This document shows positions 1 to 6,810 of a stretch of 8,630 nucleotides of DNA, in pieces (positions within the stretch are counted from its first letter, which is position 1; the number at the start of each line of letters is the position of its first letter). The notes under the pieces are model-generated. The model did not search any database. It was given only the letters and a program-made list of their open reading frames with translations, and had not been told where the DNA came from. This DNA is from an uncultured Veillonella sp. (GTDB lineage: Bacteria > Bacillota > Negativicutes > Veillonellales > Veillonellaceae): the NCBI GenBank assembly GCA_900757715.1, contig CAAEOZ010000246.1, forward strand, positions 1 through 8,630, given 5' to 3'. Both the position numbers and the translations under genes were made by a program.

Positions 1-1
1 A

Positions 2-97
2 CAGATGTACCATGCAGGCAACCCGATAGGATATGCAGACCTAAGTAGTAGTTACTGTCAACAGCACTTAATCGGTGCAGGACGAGTAAAACAATAG
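2..97 (+). CDS. orf14: Orf14-like NlpC/P60 cell-wall hydrolase, 3' end only
   Basis: The last 31 codons and TAG stop of a gene that begins before the window. The residues include HAGNPIGYADL and, at the end, LIGAGRVKQ, which I recognise as the C-terminus of the Tn916 Orf14 family (NlpC/P60 peptidase of the conjugative machinery, also called CwlT). Such enzymes cut peptidoglycan stem peptides so that the transfer channel can cross the wall. The catalytic Cys and first His lie outside the window, so activity cannot be judged. The next gene, orf13, starts 17 bases after the stop, consistent with one transfer operon. Identification rests on recall of the family sequence and on the orf14-orf13 order. 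Confidence 0.8.
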   Translation, partial: QMYHAGNPIGYADLSSSYCQQHLIGAGRVKQ

Positions 98-114
98 AAA
101 GTGAGGATTTCATC

Positions 115-1026
115 ATGTTTAGAAAGAATAAGAAACAGACAGAAACTCTCAAATAACCAAAAGAAAAAAAGGTGCGTACTGTCAAGGTAGGTACACATAA
201 GAAAACCGTGATTGCGTTGTGGGTGGTGCTTATCGCAAGCGTGAGTTTTGGGGGGTATAAGAATTTTACGGCTATCGACCAGCACACGACCCATGAAAAA
301 GAAATCATTGAACTTCGCTTGCAGGACACCAACGGGATAGAAAATTTCGTGAAGAACTTTGCGAAGTCTTATTACACGTGGAATAACAGCAAAGAAGCGA
401 TTGAAGCAAGGACGCAGGCAATCAGCAGTTATCTGACAAAGGAATTGCAGGACTTGAATGTTGATACAATCAGAACGGATATACCAACCAGCTCCACAGT
501 TACAGATGTGATTATCTGGTATATCGAGCAATCGGGAACGGACACTTTTTCTGCTACCTACGAAGTGGATCAGCAGATAAAAGAGGGAGAACAGACAAGC
601 AATGTGAAAGCGACCTATATAGTAAAAGTCCATGTAGACGCTGACGGGGATATGGTAATCATTCAGAACCCTACTCTTGCACCAGCAATCGAAAAATCAG
701 ACTATGAGCCTAAGACACCAGAAGCAGACGCAAGCGTAGACGCTGATACCGTCAATGACGCTACCGCATTTCTGGAAACATTCTTTAAGCTGTATCCAAC
801 AGCCACAGAAAAAGAACTTGCCTATTATGTAACGGGAAATGTGCTTGAACCTATCGGCAGGGACTATCTTTATTCTGAACTGGTAAACCCTATCTTTACA
901 AAGGACGGGGATAATGTGAAAGTCAAGGTTGCCGTGAAATTCCTTGATAATCAAACAAAGGGGACGCAGGTATCGCAATATGAGCTTGTACTACATAAGG
1001 ATAGCAACTGGAAGATTGTAGGATAA
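115..1026 (+). pseudogene. orf13: Orf13 / TcpC-like conjugation protein with premature stop near the N-terminus
   Basis: This is the Tn916 Orf13 type of protein (TcpC family, a VirB8-like component of the conjugation channel at the membrane). The expected ATG at 115 follows a GTGAGGA Shine-Dalgarno, but the frame meets TAA at 154-156 after 13 codons (MFRKNKKQTETLK, stop). The same frame is then open to TAA at 1024-1026. A C-to-T change of a CAA Gln codon would explain it. Past the stop come a basic stretch, one membrane segment (about 12-28 residues after a GTG at 172) and a long extracytoplasmic region that probably holds the two TcpC/NTF2-like domains. Re-initiation at GTG 172 would give a 284-aa protein missing only about 19 basic cytoplasmic residues, but no Shine-Dalgarno precedes it. 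The rest of the frame is intact, so the lesion is recent, tolerated, or a sequencing error. Confidence 0.8.
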
Positions 1027-1034
1027 ATGATAAT

Positions 1035-1070
1035 AAAGCGTGTATTTCAGTACAGATTTACACGCTTTTT
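1035..1070 (+). terminator. Rho-independent terminator after orf13
   Basis: AAAGCGTGTA (1035-1044) is perfectly complementary to TACACGCTTT (1059-1068). The loop is 14 nt and a T run covers 1066-1070. It lies 8 bases after the orf13 stop and separates the transfer operon from the cargo. This is also about where the backbone seems to end on the left side. Confidence 0.8.
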
Positions 1071-1103
1071 CTATATGGCATAATCATAAATTCCACACAA
1101 AAA

Positions 1104-1122
1104 GTAAGAAATATGTTATAAT
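1104..1122 (+). promoter_or_regulatory. Promoter with candidate operator for the XRE module
   Basis: A perfect -10 TATAAT (1117-1122) preceded by TG with one base between (extended -10) lies 30 bases before the XRE gene. No good -35 is visible, which is common for extended -10 promoters. The 19 bases 1104-1122 match 1762-1780, upstream of the membrane-protein gene at 1847, at 16 of 19 positions, including an identical GTAAGAAATA. A shared element at two promoters of one module suggests an operator of the XRE protein, with autoregulation. That regulatory role is inferred. Confidence 0.6.
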
Positions 1123-1152
1123 AAGCTGAAATTATAATAAGGCGGTGGCTAA

Positions 1153-1377
1153 ATGGCAAAACAAAAGTATTCTTTTGACAGCAAGATACACATTTATAGA
1201 GCTACAAAACGAATGAGCCAGCAAGAACTCGCTGACCTTGTTGGAGTATCTCGGCAAACGATAATACAGCTTGAAAGAAACCGATACAATCCGTCCATGT
1301 TGTTAGCATATAGTATTGCGAAAGTATTTGATGTAGCGATTGAAGATTTATTTGACTTTGAGGAGGCAGAAAAATGA
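1153..1377 (+). CDS. Small XRE-family HTH transcriptional regulator
   Basis: A 74-aa protein made almost entirely of a Cro/C1-type helix-turn-helix domain. The HTH covers roughly residues 22-43, with QELADLVGVSRQTI followed by QLERNRYNPS, the typical second and recognition helices. The short acidic tail (DLFDFEEAE) is usual for the single-domain subgroup that regulates neighbouring small membrane proteins. An AAGGCGGTGG ribosome-binding site precedes the ATG. Its stop overlaps the ATG of the next gene by 4 bases (ATGA), so the two are translationally coupled. It probably represses its own promoter at 1104-1122 and the one at 1761-1801, which share a sequence element. No effector domain is present, so any signal must come from a partner, possibly the membrane protein next to it. 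Family assignment is firm; targets are inferred. Confidence 0.88.
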   Translation: MAKQKYSFDSKIHIYRATKRMSQQELADLVGVSRQTIIQLERNRYNPSMLLAYSIAKVFDVAIEDLFDFEEAEK

Positions 1378-1691
1378 TTGAGTGGATAACGCTTTTATTA
1401 GACAGCAAATTTTTAATGCGAGCAAATGGAATACTCGGCTTTTTGCTTTTGGGCTTCTTTGTATTCTTCTATTTTTCAAAAGAAGGACGAGATGAAAGAG
1501 GTCGAGGACTTATTGCTACTGCTTCGTTAATCGCTTTTGTTGCCTTGTTCTTCCTTTTGAATATTGTGGCAAATAATTTAAGTTGGCTTATGGATAACCA
1601 TGTTAGGTTAATGAATGGTTTACAGTTATCGTACACCCTATTTCTATTTATTGCTGATATTGCATTGTTGATTTTAAGGAAAATCAAATAG
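1374..1691 (+). CDS. Small three-helix membrane protein coupled to the XRE regulator
   Basis: A 105-aa hydrophobic protein with three predicted membrane segments (about 17-34, 45-67 and 82-101). A charged cytoplasmic loop between the first two contains KEGRDERGRG. The start overlaps the XRE stop by 4 bases and has a strong GAGGAGG ribosome-binding site inside the upstream gene. I do not recognise a named family. Pairing of a one-domain XRE protein with a small multi-helix membrane protein carrying a DER-type loop is a recurring arrangement in Firmicutes, and the membrane partner may control or sense for the regulator. That role is inferred only from position. A terminator follows directly. 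Confidence 0.75.
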   Translation: MIEWITLLLDSKFLMRANGILGFLLLGFFVFFYFSKEGRDERGRGLIATASLIAFVALFFLLNIVANNLSWLMDNHVRLMNGLQLSYTLFLFIADIALLILRKIK

Positions 1692-1712
1692 TTTTGAAAA
1701 AAGTTAATTTCG

Positions 1713-1752
1713 CCACGTTTACAACATTTCAGATAAGCGTGGTTGATTTTTT
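1713..1752 (+). terminator. Rho-independent terminator after the XRE/membrane pair
   Basis: CCACGTTT (1713-1720) pairs with AAGCGTGG (1735-1742), 8 bp with one G-U pair. The loop is 14 nt, and a TTGA spacer leads to six T residues (1747-1752). It closes the two-gene transcript begun at about 1129. Confidence 0.65.
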
Positions 1753-1760
1753 ACTTTTGA

Positions 1761-1801
1761 TGTAAGAAATACTTTACAATTAGATTGAAAAGTATTACAA
1801 T
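1761..1801 (+). promoter_or_regulatory. Promoter and dyad operator upstream of the second membrane-protein gene
   Basis: TTTACA (1773-1778) and TACAAT (1796-1801) are separated by exactly 17 bases, each 5/6 to consensus. The -35 is inside an 18-base imperfect dyad (1761-1778) with TGTAA and TTACA ends, which contains the GTAAGAAATA element shared with the XRE promoter. A further perfect 8-base inverted repeat, AATACTTT (1768-1775) and AAAGTATT (1789-1796), spans the -35/-10 spacer. Binding here would block RNA polymerase, so this is a candidate XRE repressor site. Confidence 0.6.
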
Positions 1802-1846
1802 AAAAGAGGGAGAGAACTTCCAACAATTTTGAAAGGAGTTGCGATT

Positions 1847-2167
1847 ATGGCAGACAAACATTTAACAGAAAATTTAAAAGGAAATTATTTTTCAAGCGAA
1901 AGAAAAGACATGACATTTTTAAAAGGCATTACTTTAGTTGCGTTACTTCCCATTTGGGCTGGATATGCTTTTGCCCTTTATAATGGAGATAGCAACAATT
2001 TGTCAAATTATTCTTTATTGATTTTAGCGTTTTCTGCAATGAATTTTAATGCTATATGCGGAGTAGAAAAAATAGAAAACAAAGTCTTGAATTTGGTTGC
2101 TAAGTTGGACGGTGTTTTATTTTTCGTTTGGGTATTTGTAACTATTATTCAATTACTTTTAAAATAA
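1847..2167 (+). CDS. Small membrane protein of unknown function
   Basis: 106 aa from ATG 1847. I choose this start because GAAAGGAG ends 8 bases upstream, whereas the TTG at 1829 partly overlaps that site. A polar basic N-terminus (about 22 residues) is followed by three hydrophobic segments (about 24-45, 54-72 and 88-105). I recognise no family or motif. It has its own promoter with an operator-like dyad and probably shares a transcript with the 74-aa Spo0A-like gene 19 bases downstream. Given the shared regulatory element it likely belongs to the same regulon as the XRE gene. Base composition is AT-rich like the rest of the cargo. Confidence 0.7.
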   Translation: MADKHLTENLKGNYFSSERKDMTFLKGITLVALLPIWAGYAFALYNGDSNNLSNYSLLILAFSAMNFNAICGVEKIENKVLNLVAKLDGVLFFVWVFVTIIQLLLK

Positions 2168-2186
2168 ATGGGAAAGGTGTTGTATT

Positions 2187-2411
2187 ATGGCTATCTTAAA
2201 AAAAAGAGATATAAAAAAAGCATTGAAAGCAGGAGCAAAAGCTGGCGGTGTATCATTGGCTGATGTTCGGGCTGATATAGAAGCGACGATTGATGAAGCT
2301 ATGAACAGCACCGACCCAGAAGTGCAGGCGAATTTCAAAAGGTATTTTGGAAATAAACGCCCTACGGCAGAAGAATATATTTATACGATTACCAAAAAGA
2401 CAAAGATTTAA
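2187..2411 (+). CDS. Small protein resembling the Spo0A C-terminal DNA-binding domain
   Basis: A 74-aa basic protein, ATG preceded by GGAAAGGTG. By eye, residues 20-73 follow the latter half of the Spo0A effector domain: a helix like the Spo0A recognition region (GVSLADVRADIEATIDEAM), a short linker, then RPTAEEYIYTITKK, which parallels the KPTNSEFIAM part of Spo0A. Small proteins of this kind are often annotated as Spo0A C-terminal-domain-containing in Firmicutes mobile elements. It has no receiver domain and only part of the usual domain length of about 105 aa. It might bind DNA or compete with Spo0A, but many such proteins have no known role. The similarity is from memory and needs a profile search. 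A strong terminator begins right after the stop. Confidence 0.65.
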   Translation: MAILKKRDIKKALKAGAKAGGVSLADVRADIEATIDEAMNSTDPEVQANFKRYFGNKRPTAEEYIYTITKKTKI

Positions 2412-2465
2412 GAAAAGGAAAAAGGCTTACGTACATGATTGATCACGCAAGCCTTTTTCCTTTTC
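2412..2465 (+). terminator. Strong terminator, 17-bp perfect stem
   Basis: 2412-2428 (GAAAAGGAAAAAGGCTT) is perfectly complementary to 2449-2465, with a 20-nt loop. The right arm is itself T-rich. Because the arms are A-rich on the left and T-rich on the right it could act in both directions. It insulates the XRE module from the lan operon and may mark a joint between two separately acquired cargo pieces. Confidence 0.85.
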
Positions 2466-2477
2466 AGTTACAATTTA

Positions 2478-2525
2478 ATTATAAATGTGTTTTATATTAT
2501 AAATGCTTAGAAATGGCTAAGAAAT
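2478..2525 (+). promoter_or_regulatory. Direct repeats in the promoter region of the lanFEG-RK operon
   Basis: Two pairs of direct repeats occupy the 90-base gap before lanF. ATTATAAATG occurs at 2478-2487 and 2496-2505, 18 bases apart. GCTTAGAAAT (2505-2514) and GCTAAGAAAT (2516-2525) are 11 bases apart, about one helical turn, as in binding sites of OmpR-family regulators. A -10-like TATTAT lies at 2495-2500, and no consensus -35 is clear (TTACAA at 2468 is too far). The response regulator encoded in the operon is the obvious candidate to bind here. Exact promoter position is uncertain. Confidence 0.45.
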
Positions 2526-2555
2526 TTCAAAATATAGTAGAAAGGCGGAAAAAAT

Positions 2556-3260
2556 ATGGATTATGTTTTAGAAACAAGAGGATTAGAAAAAAAGATTAAA
2601 AATGAAAACATTATAAAAGGAATTTCTTTGAAAGTACCAAAAGGAGAAACTTATGGTTTATTAGGTCCTAATGGAGCAGGTAAAAGTACAACTATGAAAC
2701 TCCTTTGCGGACTGTTAAAGGCTAGTAGTGGAGAAATTATTTTTGATGGAAAGAAATGGTCAAAAGATACTTTAAATAAAATAGGTGTTTTAATTGAAAA
2801 TCCTGCAATTTATGGAAATTTAACTGCGAGAGAAAATATGAAAATTCATGCTTGTATGTTAGGAGTATCAGAAAGTGAAGTAAAACGTGTTCTGACATTG
2901 TTAAAAATGGATAAAACCGGAAAGAAAAAAGTCTCAAATTTTTCTCTCGGTATGAAACAACGTTTAGGAATTGCAATAGCTCTTTTAGGCAATCCCAGTC
3001 TAGTTATTCTAGATGAACCAACGAATGGATTAGACCCGATTGGTATTCAAGAATTAAGAGATTTAATAAAAAGGTTAAATGAAAGTGGGATTACAGTTTT
3101 AGTTTCCAGCCATAATCTTGCAGAAATTCAACACATAGCGTCTTATGTAGGAATTATCATAAATGGAAAATTAAAATATGAGGGAAAAGTGAATAACAAT
3201 GACAATTTAGAAAATATCTTTATGAATGTTACTAGAGAGGAGGAATATTCTTATGTATAG
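2556..3260 (+). CDS. lanF: Lantibiotic-immunity ABC transporter ATP-binding protein (LanF type)
   Basis: A 234-aa ABC ATPase that powers export or removal of lantibiotic-type peptides from the membrane, with the two permeases encoded next. Motifs seen: Walker A GPNGAGKST (37-45), signature FSLGMKQR (129-136), Walker B LVILDEP (149-155), and H-loop His186. Where most ABC ATPases have the Q-loop Gln, this one has Glu81 (IENPAIYGNLT), the E-loop known from lantibiotic immunity transporters such as NukF and related LanF/CprA proteins. That supports the assignment over a general ABC-2 exporter. AAAGGCGG precedes the ATG. The end overlaps lanE by 8 bases. No peptide precursor, modification or protease gene is near, so it more likely gives resistance to foreign peptides than producer immunity. 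Confidence 0.9.
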   Translation: MDYVLETRGLEKKIKNENIIKGISLKVPKGETYGLLGPNGAGKSTTMKLLCGLLKASSGEIIFDGKKWSKDTLNKIGVLIENPAIYGNLTARENMKIHACMLGVSESEVKRVLTLLKMDKTGKKKVSNFSLGMKQRLGIAIALLGNPSLVILDEPTNGLDPIGIQELRDLIKRLNESGITVLVSSHNLAEIQHIASYVGIIINGKLKYEGKVNNNDNLENIFMNVTREEEYSYV

Positions 3261-4011
3261 ATTATTTCGTTCAGAATTATTAAAATCGAAGCGAACATTG
3301 CTTAGACCAACTCTTTTTATAGGAGCTGTAATATTTTCTGTTTTGCTGATGATAGTTGCAAATTTAGCACCTGATGCTTTAGAAAAATCATGGGAACATT
3401 ATACAAAGATGATTTTCAATATGTGGACAATATCATTCAATACATTAGGAATTTCATTGCTATGTATATTAACAGAATATACAGAAAAGAAAAATAATAC
3501 CTATCGTTCGATTTATGTAGAAGCACGTTCAACGAAAAGGGTTTGGATAGCAAAATTATTTGCTTTGGCATTTTATTCATTTATGACCACTGCTCTATTG
3601 ACTATTTTTGTTTGTATTTTAGCATTACTTAATCATCTTGGGATAAATACGATAATCTCTGTGTTGGAAATGGGTGGTATAACATGGCTAACATCTTTAC
3701 CTATTATTCCCATTGCTTTGTTTTGTGCGCATAACTTTAAAACTGTGGGAGCATTGGGAATAGGCTTTTTGGGATTTATTTCAGCACCTATCATGGCACC
3801 AGAGAATTATTGGATATTTAATCCATACAGTTATGGTGTAAGAGGTGTTGTACCTATTACCAAAATTCACCCAAATGGAATTGTTTTAGAAAATACAAGT
3901 GAGTTATTAAACACACATACAATTATAGTAGCTATATTATTAGCTCTTATATGTTTTGCAATATTTACGTTGGTAACATCATTCATTTTTTCGCAAAGAG
4001 AGGGAAATTAA
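3253..4011 (+). CDS. lanE: Lantibiotic-immunity ABC transporter permease, LanE (MutE/EpiE) type
   Basis: 252 aa from ATG 3253. This start has AGAGAGGAGG about 10 bases upstream, while the ATG at 3226 would lie before that site and lacks one. The protein has about six membrane segments (roughly 20-38, 54-74, 101-127, 141-160, 164-182 and 222-246), as in ABC-2 permeases. Its N-terminus, SELLKSKRTLLRP, is the short amphipathic start typical of LanE/LanG subunits, and nearly the same KSKRT motif starts the next protein. It forms the membrane channel with LanG and is driven by LanF. Assignment to the E rather than G subunit rests on gene order (F-E-G). Overlap with lanF implies translational coupling. 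Confidence 0.82.
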   Translation: MYRLFRSELLKSKRTLLRPTLFIGAVIFSVLLMIVANLAPDALEKSWEHYTKMIFNMWTISFNTLGISLLCILTEYTEKKNNTYRSIYVEARSTKRVWIAKLFALAFYSFMTTALLTIFVCILALLNHLGINTIISVLEMGGITWLTSLPIIPIALFCAHNFKTVGALGIGFLGFISAPIMAPENYWIFNPYSYGVRGVVPITKIHPNGIVLENTSELLNTHTIIVAILLALICFAIFTLVTSFIFSQREGN

Positions 4012-4012
4012 A

Positions 4013-4765
4013 ATGTATTTTATGAAAGCCTTACGTGTAGAACATATAAAGAGCAAGCGAACTATGTTAAACATAATTCCTTTCGCATTATCACTTATAG
4101 TAACTATTTGTATTTTGTTTATTTGTAGAACGAGTAATAAAGACGAAATTGTTTCTAATAGTTTGTATTATTGGATAAACATTTCATCTATAGCTGTACC
4201 TCTGTTGGTGGGAATTTTAGCTGGCATTATGGGAGAACAAGAACAAGAAGCTGGTAATTATCAAGTAATAAGAAAAAGTATTCATAGAGGGCAAAATTTC
4301 TTTTTTAAATCTTTATATTTATTAAGTTTATTAGCTTACTTTGTGTTTTTTTCTATGATATTATTATATATTAGTATTTGGAGTGTTTATCACCCAGACA
4401 ATTTTACGGCTCTTCTATTTTTGAAAACAGCACTTATTTTTATGGTAGGTTCTCTTTTCCTTGTACCTTTTCAACTGTGGAGTAGTTTTTATTTCAATAT
4501 GGGTGCTTCGATAGGCTTCGGTATTTTTGGAACGATATTTGTTGCTTATATTAGTTCATTACCTATGATTGAAGAAAGAATATGGAGATTAATTCCGTGG
4601 ACATGGTCTATGAAAACGACAAGTATTTATTTTGATAATAATACTTTGAATGTACAAGGTGTAAATTTACCATTAGATTTAATGATACAATTATTGTTCT
4701 TCGTACTTCTTTTTGTTGGAATAGTATTATGGTTTAAAAAATGGGAGGGGCAAACAAAGGGATAA
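4013..4765 (+). CDS. lanG: Lantibiotic-immunity ABC transporter permease, LanG (MutG) type
   Basis: 250 aa, beginning one base after the lanE stop. AGAGGGA lies 8 bases before ATG 4013, so that start is preferred over ATG 4022. About six membrane segments (20-38, 53-73, 98-124, 133-155, 160-182, 222-241) and the N-terminal EHIKSKRT motif show it is a paralogue of the preceding permease. A cytoplasmic GEQEQEAGNYQ stretch after the second segment matches the conserved loop of this permease group. It is the second half of the LanFEG transporter. The stop lies 13 bases before the response regulator, so transporter and signalling genes probably share one transcript. Confidence 0.82.
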   Translation: MYFMKALRVEHIKSKRTMLNIIPFALSLIVTICILFICRTSNKDEIVSNSLYYWINISSIAVPLLVGILAGIMGEQEQEAGNYQVIRKSIHRGQNFFFKSLYLLSLLAYFVFFSMILLYISIWSVYHPDNFTALLFLKTALIFMVGSLFLVPFQLWSSFYFNMGASIGFGIFGTIFVAYISSLPMIEERIWRLIPWTWSMKTTSIYFDNNTLNVQGVNLPLDLMIQLLFFVLLFVGIVLWFKKWEGQTKG

Positions 4766-4778
4766 AGGAGAAATTTGT

Positions 4779-5447
4779 ATGGCTAAAATATTAGTAATAG
4801 ATGATGATATATCTTTGCTTCAGCTTATAAAAAATGCTTTGGAATACGACCATAGCATAACGACTTATACTGGATTGTCCAGCGTATCTATTCGAGAAAT
4901 AAATAAACACGATTTATTGATACTTGATGTTATGATGCCAGAATTAGATGGATTTACTTTTTTGAAAGAAAAAAGGCGTGAAATCGACATACCTGTGTTA
5001 TTTTTAACTGCCAAAAGTTTTGAGCAGGATTTAATAGAAGGTTTTTCCATAGGTGCAGATGACTATATTGTGAAGCCTTTTTCTGTTAAAGAGCTTCGAT
5101 ATCGAATAATGGCTCATATACGTAGAGAAAACAGAACAAAAAGTAATATGATTCATATTGGAAATATCTTTTGTGATTTTACAGTTAGAAAAATCTATGT
5201 AAATGAAGCAGAAATAAATATGACTTCAACAGAATATGAAATATGTTCTTTACTAATGCGTAATCCTAATCGTGTATTTACAAAAGATGAAATATACGAA
5301 AAACTTTTTGGATTTGACGGCATGGGGGACGCAGAAACGACAATAAGAGAAAGAATAAAAGAAATCAGAAAAAAATTTAAGATTTATGAAGAAGAACCGA
5401 TAAAAACAGTTTGGGGAGTTGGGTATCAATGGGAAAAAAATCAATAA
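4779..5447 (+). CDS. lanR: OmpR/NisR-like response regulator
   Basis: 222 aa with an N-terminal receiver domain (about 1-115) and a C-terminal winged-helix DNA-binding domain (about 128-220). Receiver residues are all present: acidic pocket Asp8-Asp10, phosphoacceptor Asp50 (LLILDVMMPELDG), Thr77 and Lys99. The DNA-binding part contains TEYEICSLLMRNPNRVFTKD and ends with VWGVGYQW, the classic OmpR wing. AAAGGAG precedes the ATG. It is followed by, and overlaps, a histidine kinase gene, and is preceded by lanFEG, the same set as C. difficile cprABC with its regulators and as nisin/subtilin systems. It presumably activates lanFEG when the kinase senses a peptide; the 11-base-spaced repeats at 2505-2525 are candidate sites. 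Target is inferred. Confidence 0.9.
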   Translation: MAKILVIDDDISLLQLIKNALEYDHSITTYTGLSSVSIREINKHDLLILDVMMPELDGFTFLKEKRREIDIPVLFLTAKSFEQDLIEGFSIGADDYIVKPFSVKELRYRIMAHIRRENRTKSNMIHIGNIFCDFTVRKIYVNEAEINMTSTEYEICSLLMRNPNRVFTKDEIYEKLFGFDGMGDAETTIRERIKEIRKKFKIYEEEPIKTVWGVGYQWEKNQ

Positions 5448-6790
5448 TGCGAATGTTATTAACGCTTAGTATTTCTCAAATTTGTTATATGTTCATAGTA
5501 GTAATGATGTTTGGTCTAGGAGTTTTTTTTCTAGGAGAAACAGAAATTATCATTTCACCAAATGCAATATCTCAAAATGTTGAAATCATAAAAGAGGAAG
5601 CTCTTGATAACACACTTGAAGAAATGGACATACCTGCATATATTGAATATGCTAAACTTTCAGATAGTGGTAATTATATAAATGGTTCTATACAAGATGA
5701 AGAACTAATACAAGAAGTATGCGAAAAAGGAAAAATCAATCAATTGCGCTTTATGAATGGAACAACTTACGAACTTATTGGTAATTCATCTGAAAAGTGG
5801 GTTCTGGGATATAAGAGTGCTACCTCACAGTTTTCGAATGATTTTCTGAGAAGTGTTTTCCCAAGTGCCGATTTAACAATCATTAGTTGTTTTCTCATTG
5901 CAGTAATTACAGGATTTTTAGTTATTTTAAAAGTGTATAGAAATCGGTTAAGCAAAGAATTAAATAAGATAACGAATATACAAAACACAATTTTATCTGA
6001 TGATAGAGAAATTTCTGAATTATCCAGTCCATTAAAAGAAGTAAATGATATTCTCATTATTTTGAGTGAAATGGAAAAGACAGTAAAAGAAAGTACAAAA
6101 AAACAGTTGAAACAAGCACAACTTTTAGAAAATAGTATTCAATCACTTACGCATGATATACAAACACCTGCTACTGTCGTATCTGGCAATTTAGAATTGC
6201 TAGAAGAAACAAATATGGATGTAAACCAAAAAGAATATGTTAAATATGCTCAAGACGGAATTTCTAAAATATCTGAATATGTGGAAGAATTAAAAACTCT
6301 TTCAAAATTGGAACAACCTAAAACAGAATATGTTCATTTTAATGAAAAATATGTAGATAATTTGATTTTACTTGCAAATCAAATAGCCCGTTTAAAAAAC
6401 GTAACCGTTTCTGTAATACAAAAAGATTGGACAGATGATTTATTGATAGAGCCAAAAGATATTCAAAAGGCTTTTCAAAATATCATTTCAAATGCTGTTG
6501 GATTTTCTGAAAAATCTTCTCAAATAAAATTAAAGTTTATCAATAATAAATCGGAGTATATTGTAAGTGTAATTGATAATGGAAAAGGTTTTAGTAAGGA
6601 GAGTTTGGAAAAAGCAACTCAAAAATTTTATTCAGAAAATAAGGCGAGAAGTGGTTCTCATTATGGATTAGGACTTTCAATAGTCGAAAAAATAATGAAT
6701 GAACATAGTGGATTTCTTCAAATTGAAAATTTAGAAGTTGATAATATAATTGTTGGAGCAAAAGTTTCTCTTATTTTTAAGCTTAAATAG
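5429..6790 (+). CDS. lanK: Lantibiotic-sensing histidine kinase (NisK/CprK-like)
   Basis: 453 aa from ATG 5429, preceded by GGGGAG about 10 bases upstream and overlapping the regulator gene by 19 bases. An alternative ATG at 5447 would shorten it by 6 residues. Two membrane segments (about 9-35 and 147-168) flank an extracellular loop of about 110 residues that would be the sensor. The kinase core has the phosphorylated His242 in SLTHDIQTP, N-box Asn355 (NIISNAVGFS), G1 box DNGKGF (383-388) and G2 box YGLGLS (412-417). The SLTHDIQTP H-box is the subclass seen in NisK/SpaK-type peptide sensors. It likely autophosphorylates on contact with a lantibiotic or other peptide and passes phosphate to Asp50 of the regulator. 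The ligand cannot be told from sequence. Confidence 0.88.
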   Translation: MGKKSIMRMLLTLSISQICYMFIVVMMFGLGVFFLGETEIIISPNAISQNVEIIKEEALDNTLEEMDIPAYIEYAKLSDSGNYINGSIQDEELIQEVCEKGKINQLRFMNGTTYELIGNSSEKWVLGYKSATSQFSNDFLRSVFPSADLTIISCFLIAVITGFLVILKVYRNRLSKELNKITNIQNTILSDDREISELSSPLKEVNDILIILSEMEKTVKESTKKQLKQAQLLENSIQSLTHDIQTPATVVSGNLELLEETNMDVNQKEYVKYAQDGISKISEYVEELKTLSKLEQPKTEYVHFNEKYVDNLILLANQIARLKNVTVSVIQKDWTDDLLIEPKDIQKAFQNIISNAVGFSEKSSQIKLKFINNKSEYIVSVIDNGKGFSKESLEKATQKFYSENKARSGSHYGLGLSIVEKIMNEHSGFLQIENLEVDNIIVGAKVSLIFKLK

Positions 6791-6810
6791 AATGTTCATG
6801 GAAAAATTAA

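Noticed and set aside
58..633. Long open frame on the minus strand opposite orf13
   Set aside because: Shadow of the orf13 coding frame; no ribosome-binding site and no family resemblance.
1133..1138. Second perfect TATAAT before the XRE gene
   Set aside because: It is only 15-20 bases from the ATG, so the start of transcription would fall in the Shine-Dalgarno. The extended -10 at 1117-1122 fits better.
2533..2538. TATAGT as -10 of the lan operon
   Set aside because: Transcription would begin inside the lanF ribosome-binding site (2541-2548), leaving it incomplete. An upstream -10 near 2495 is more workable.
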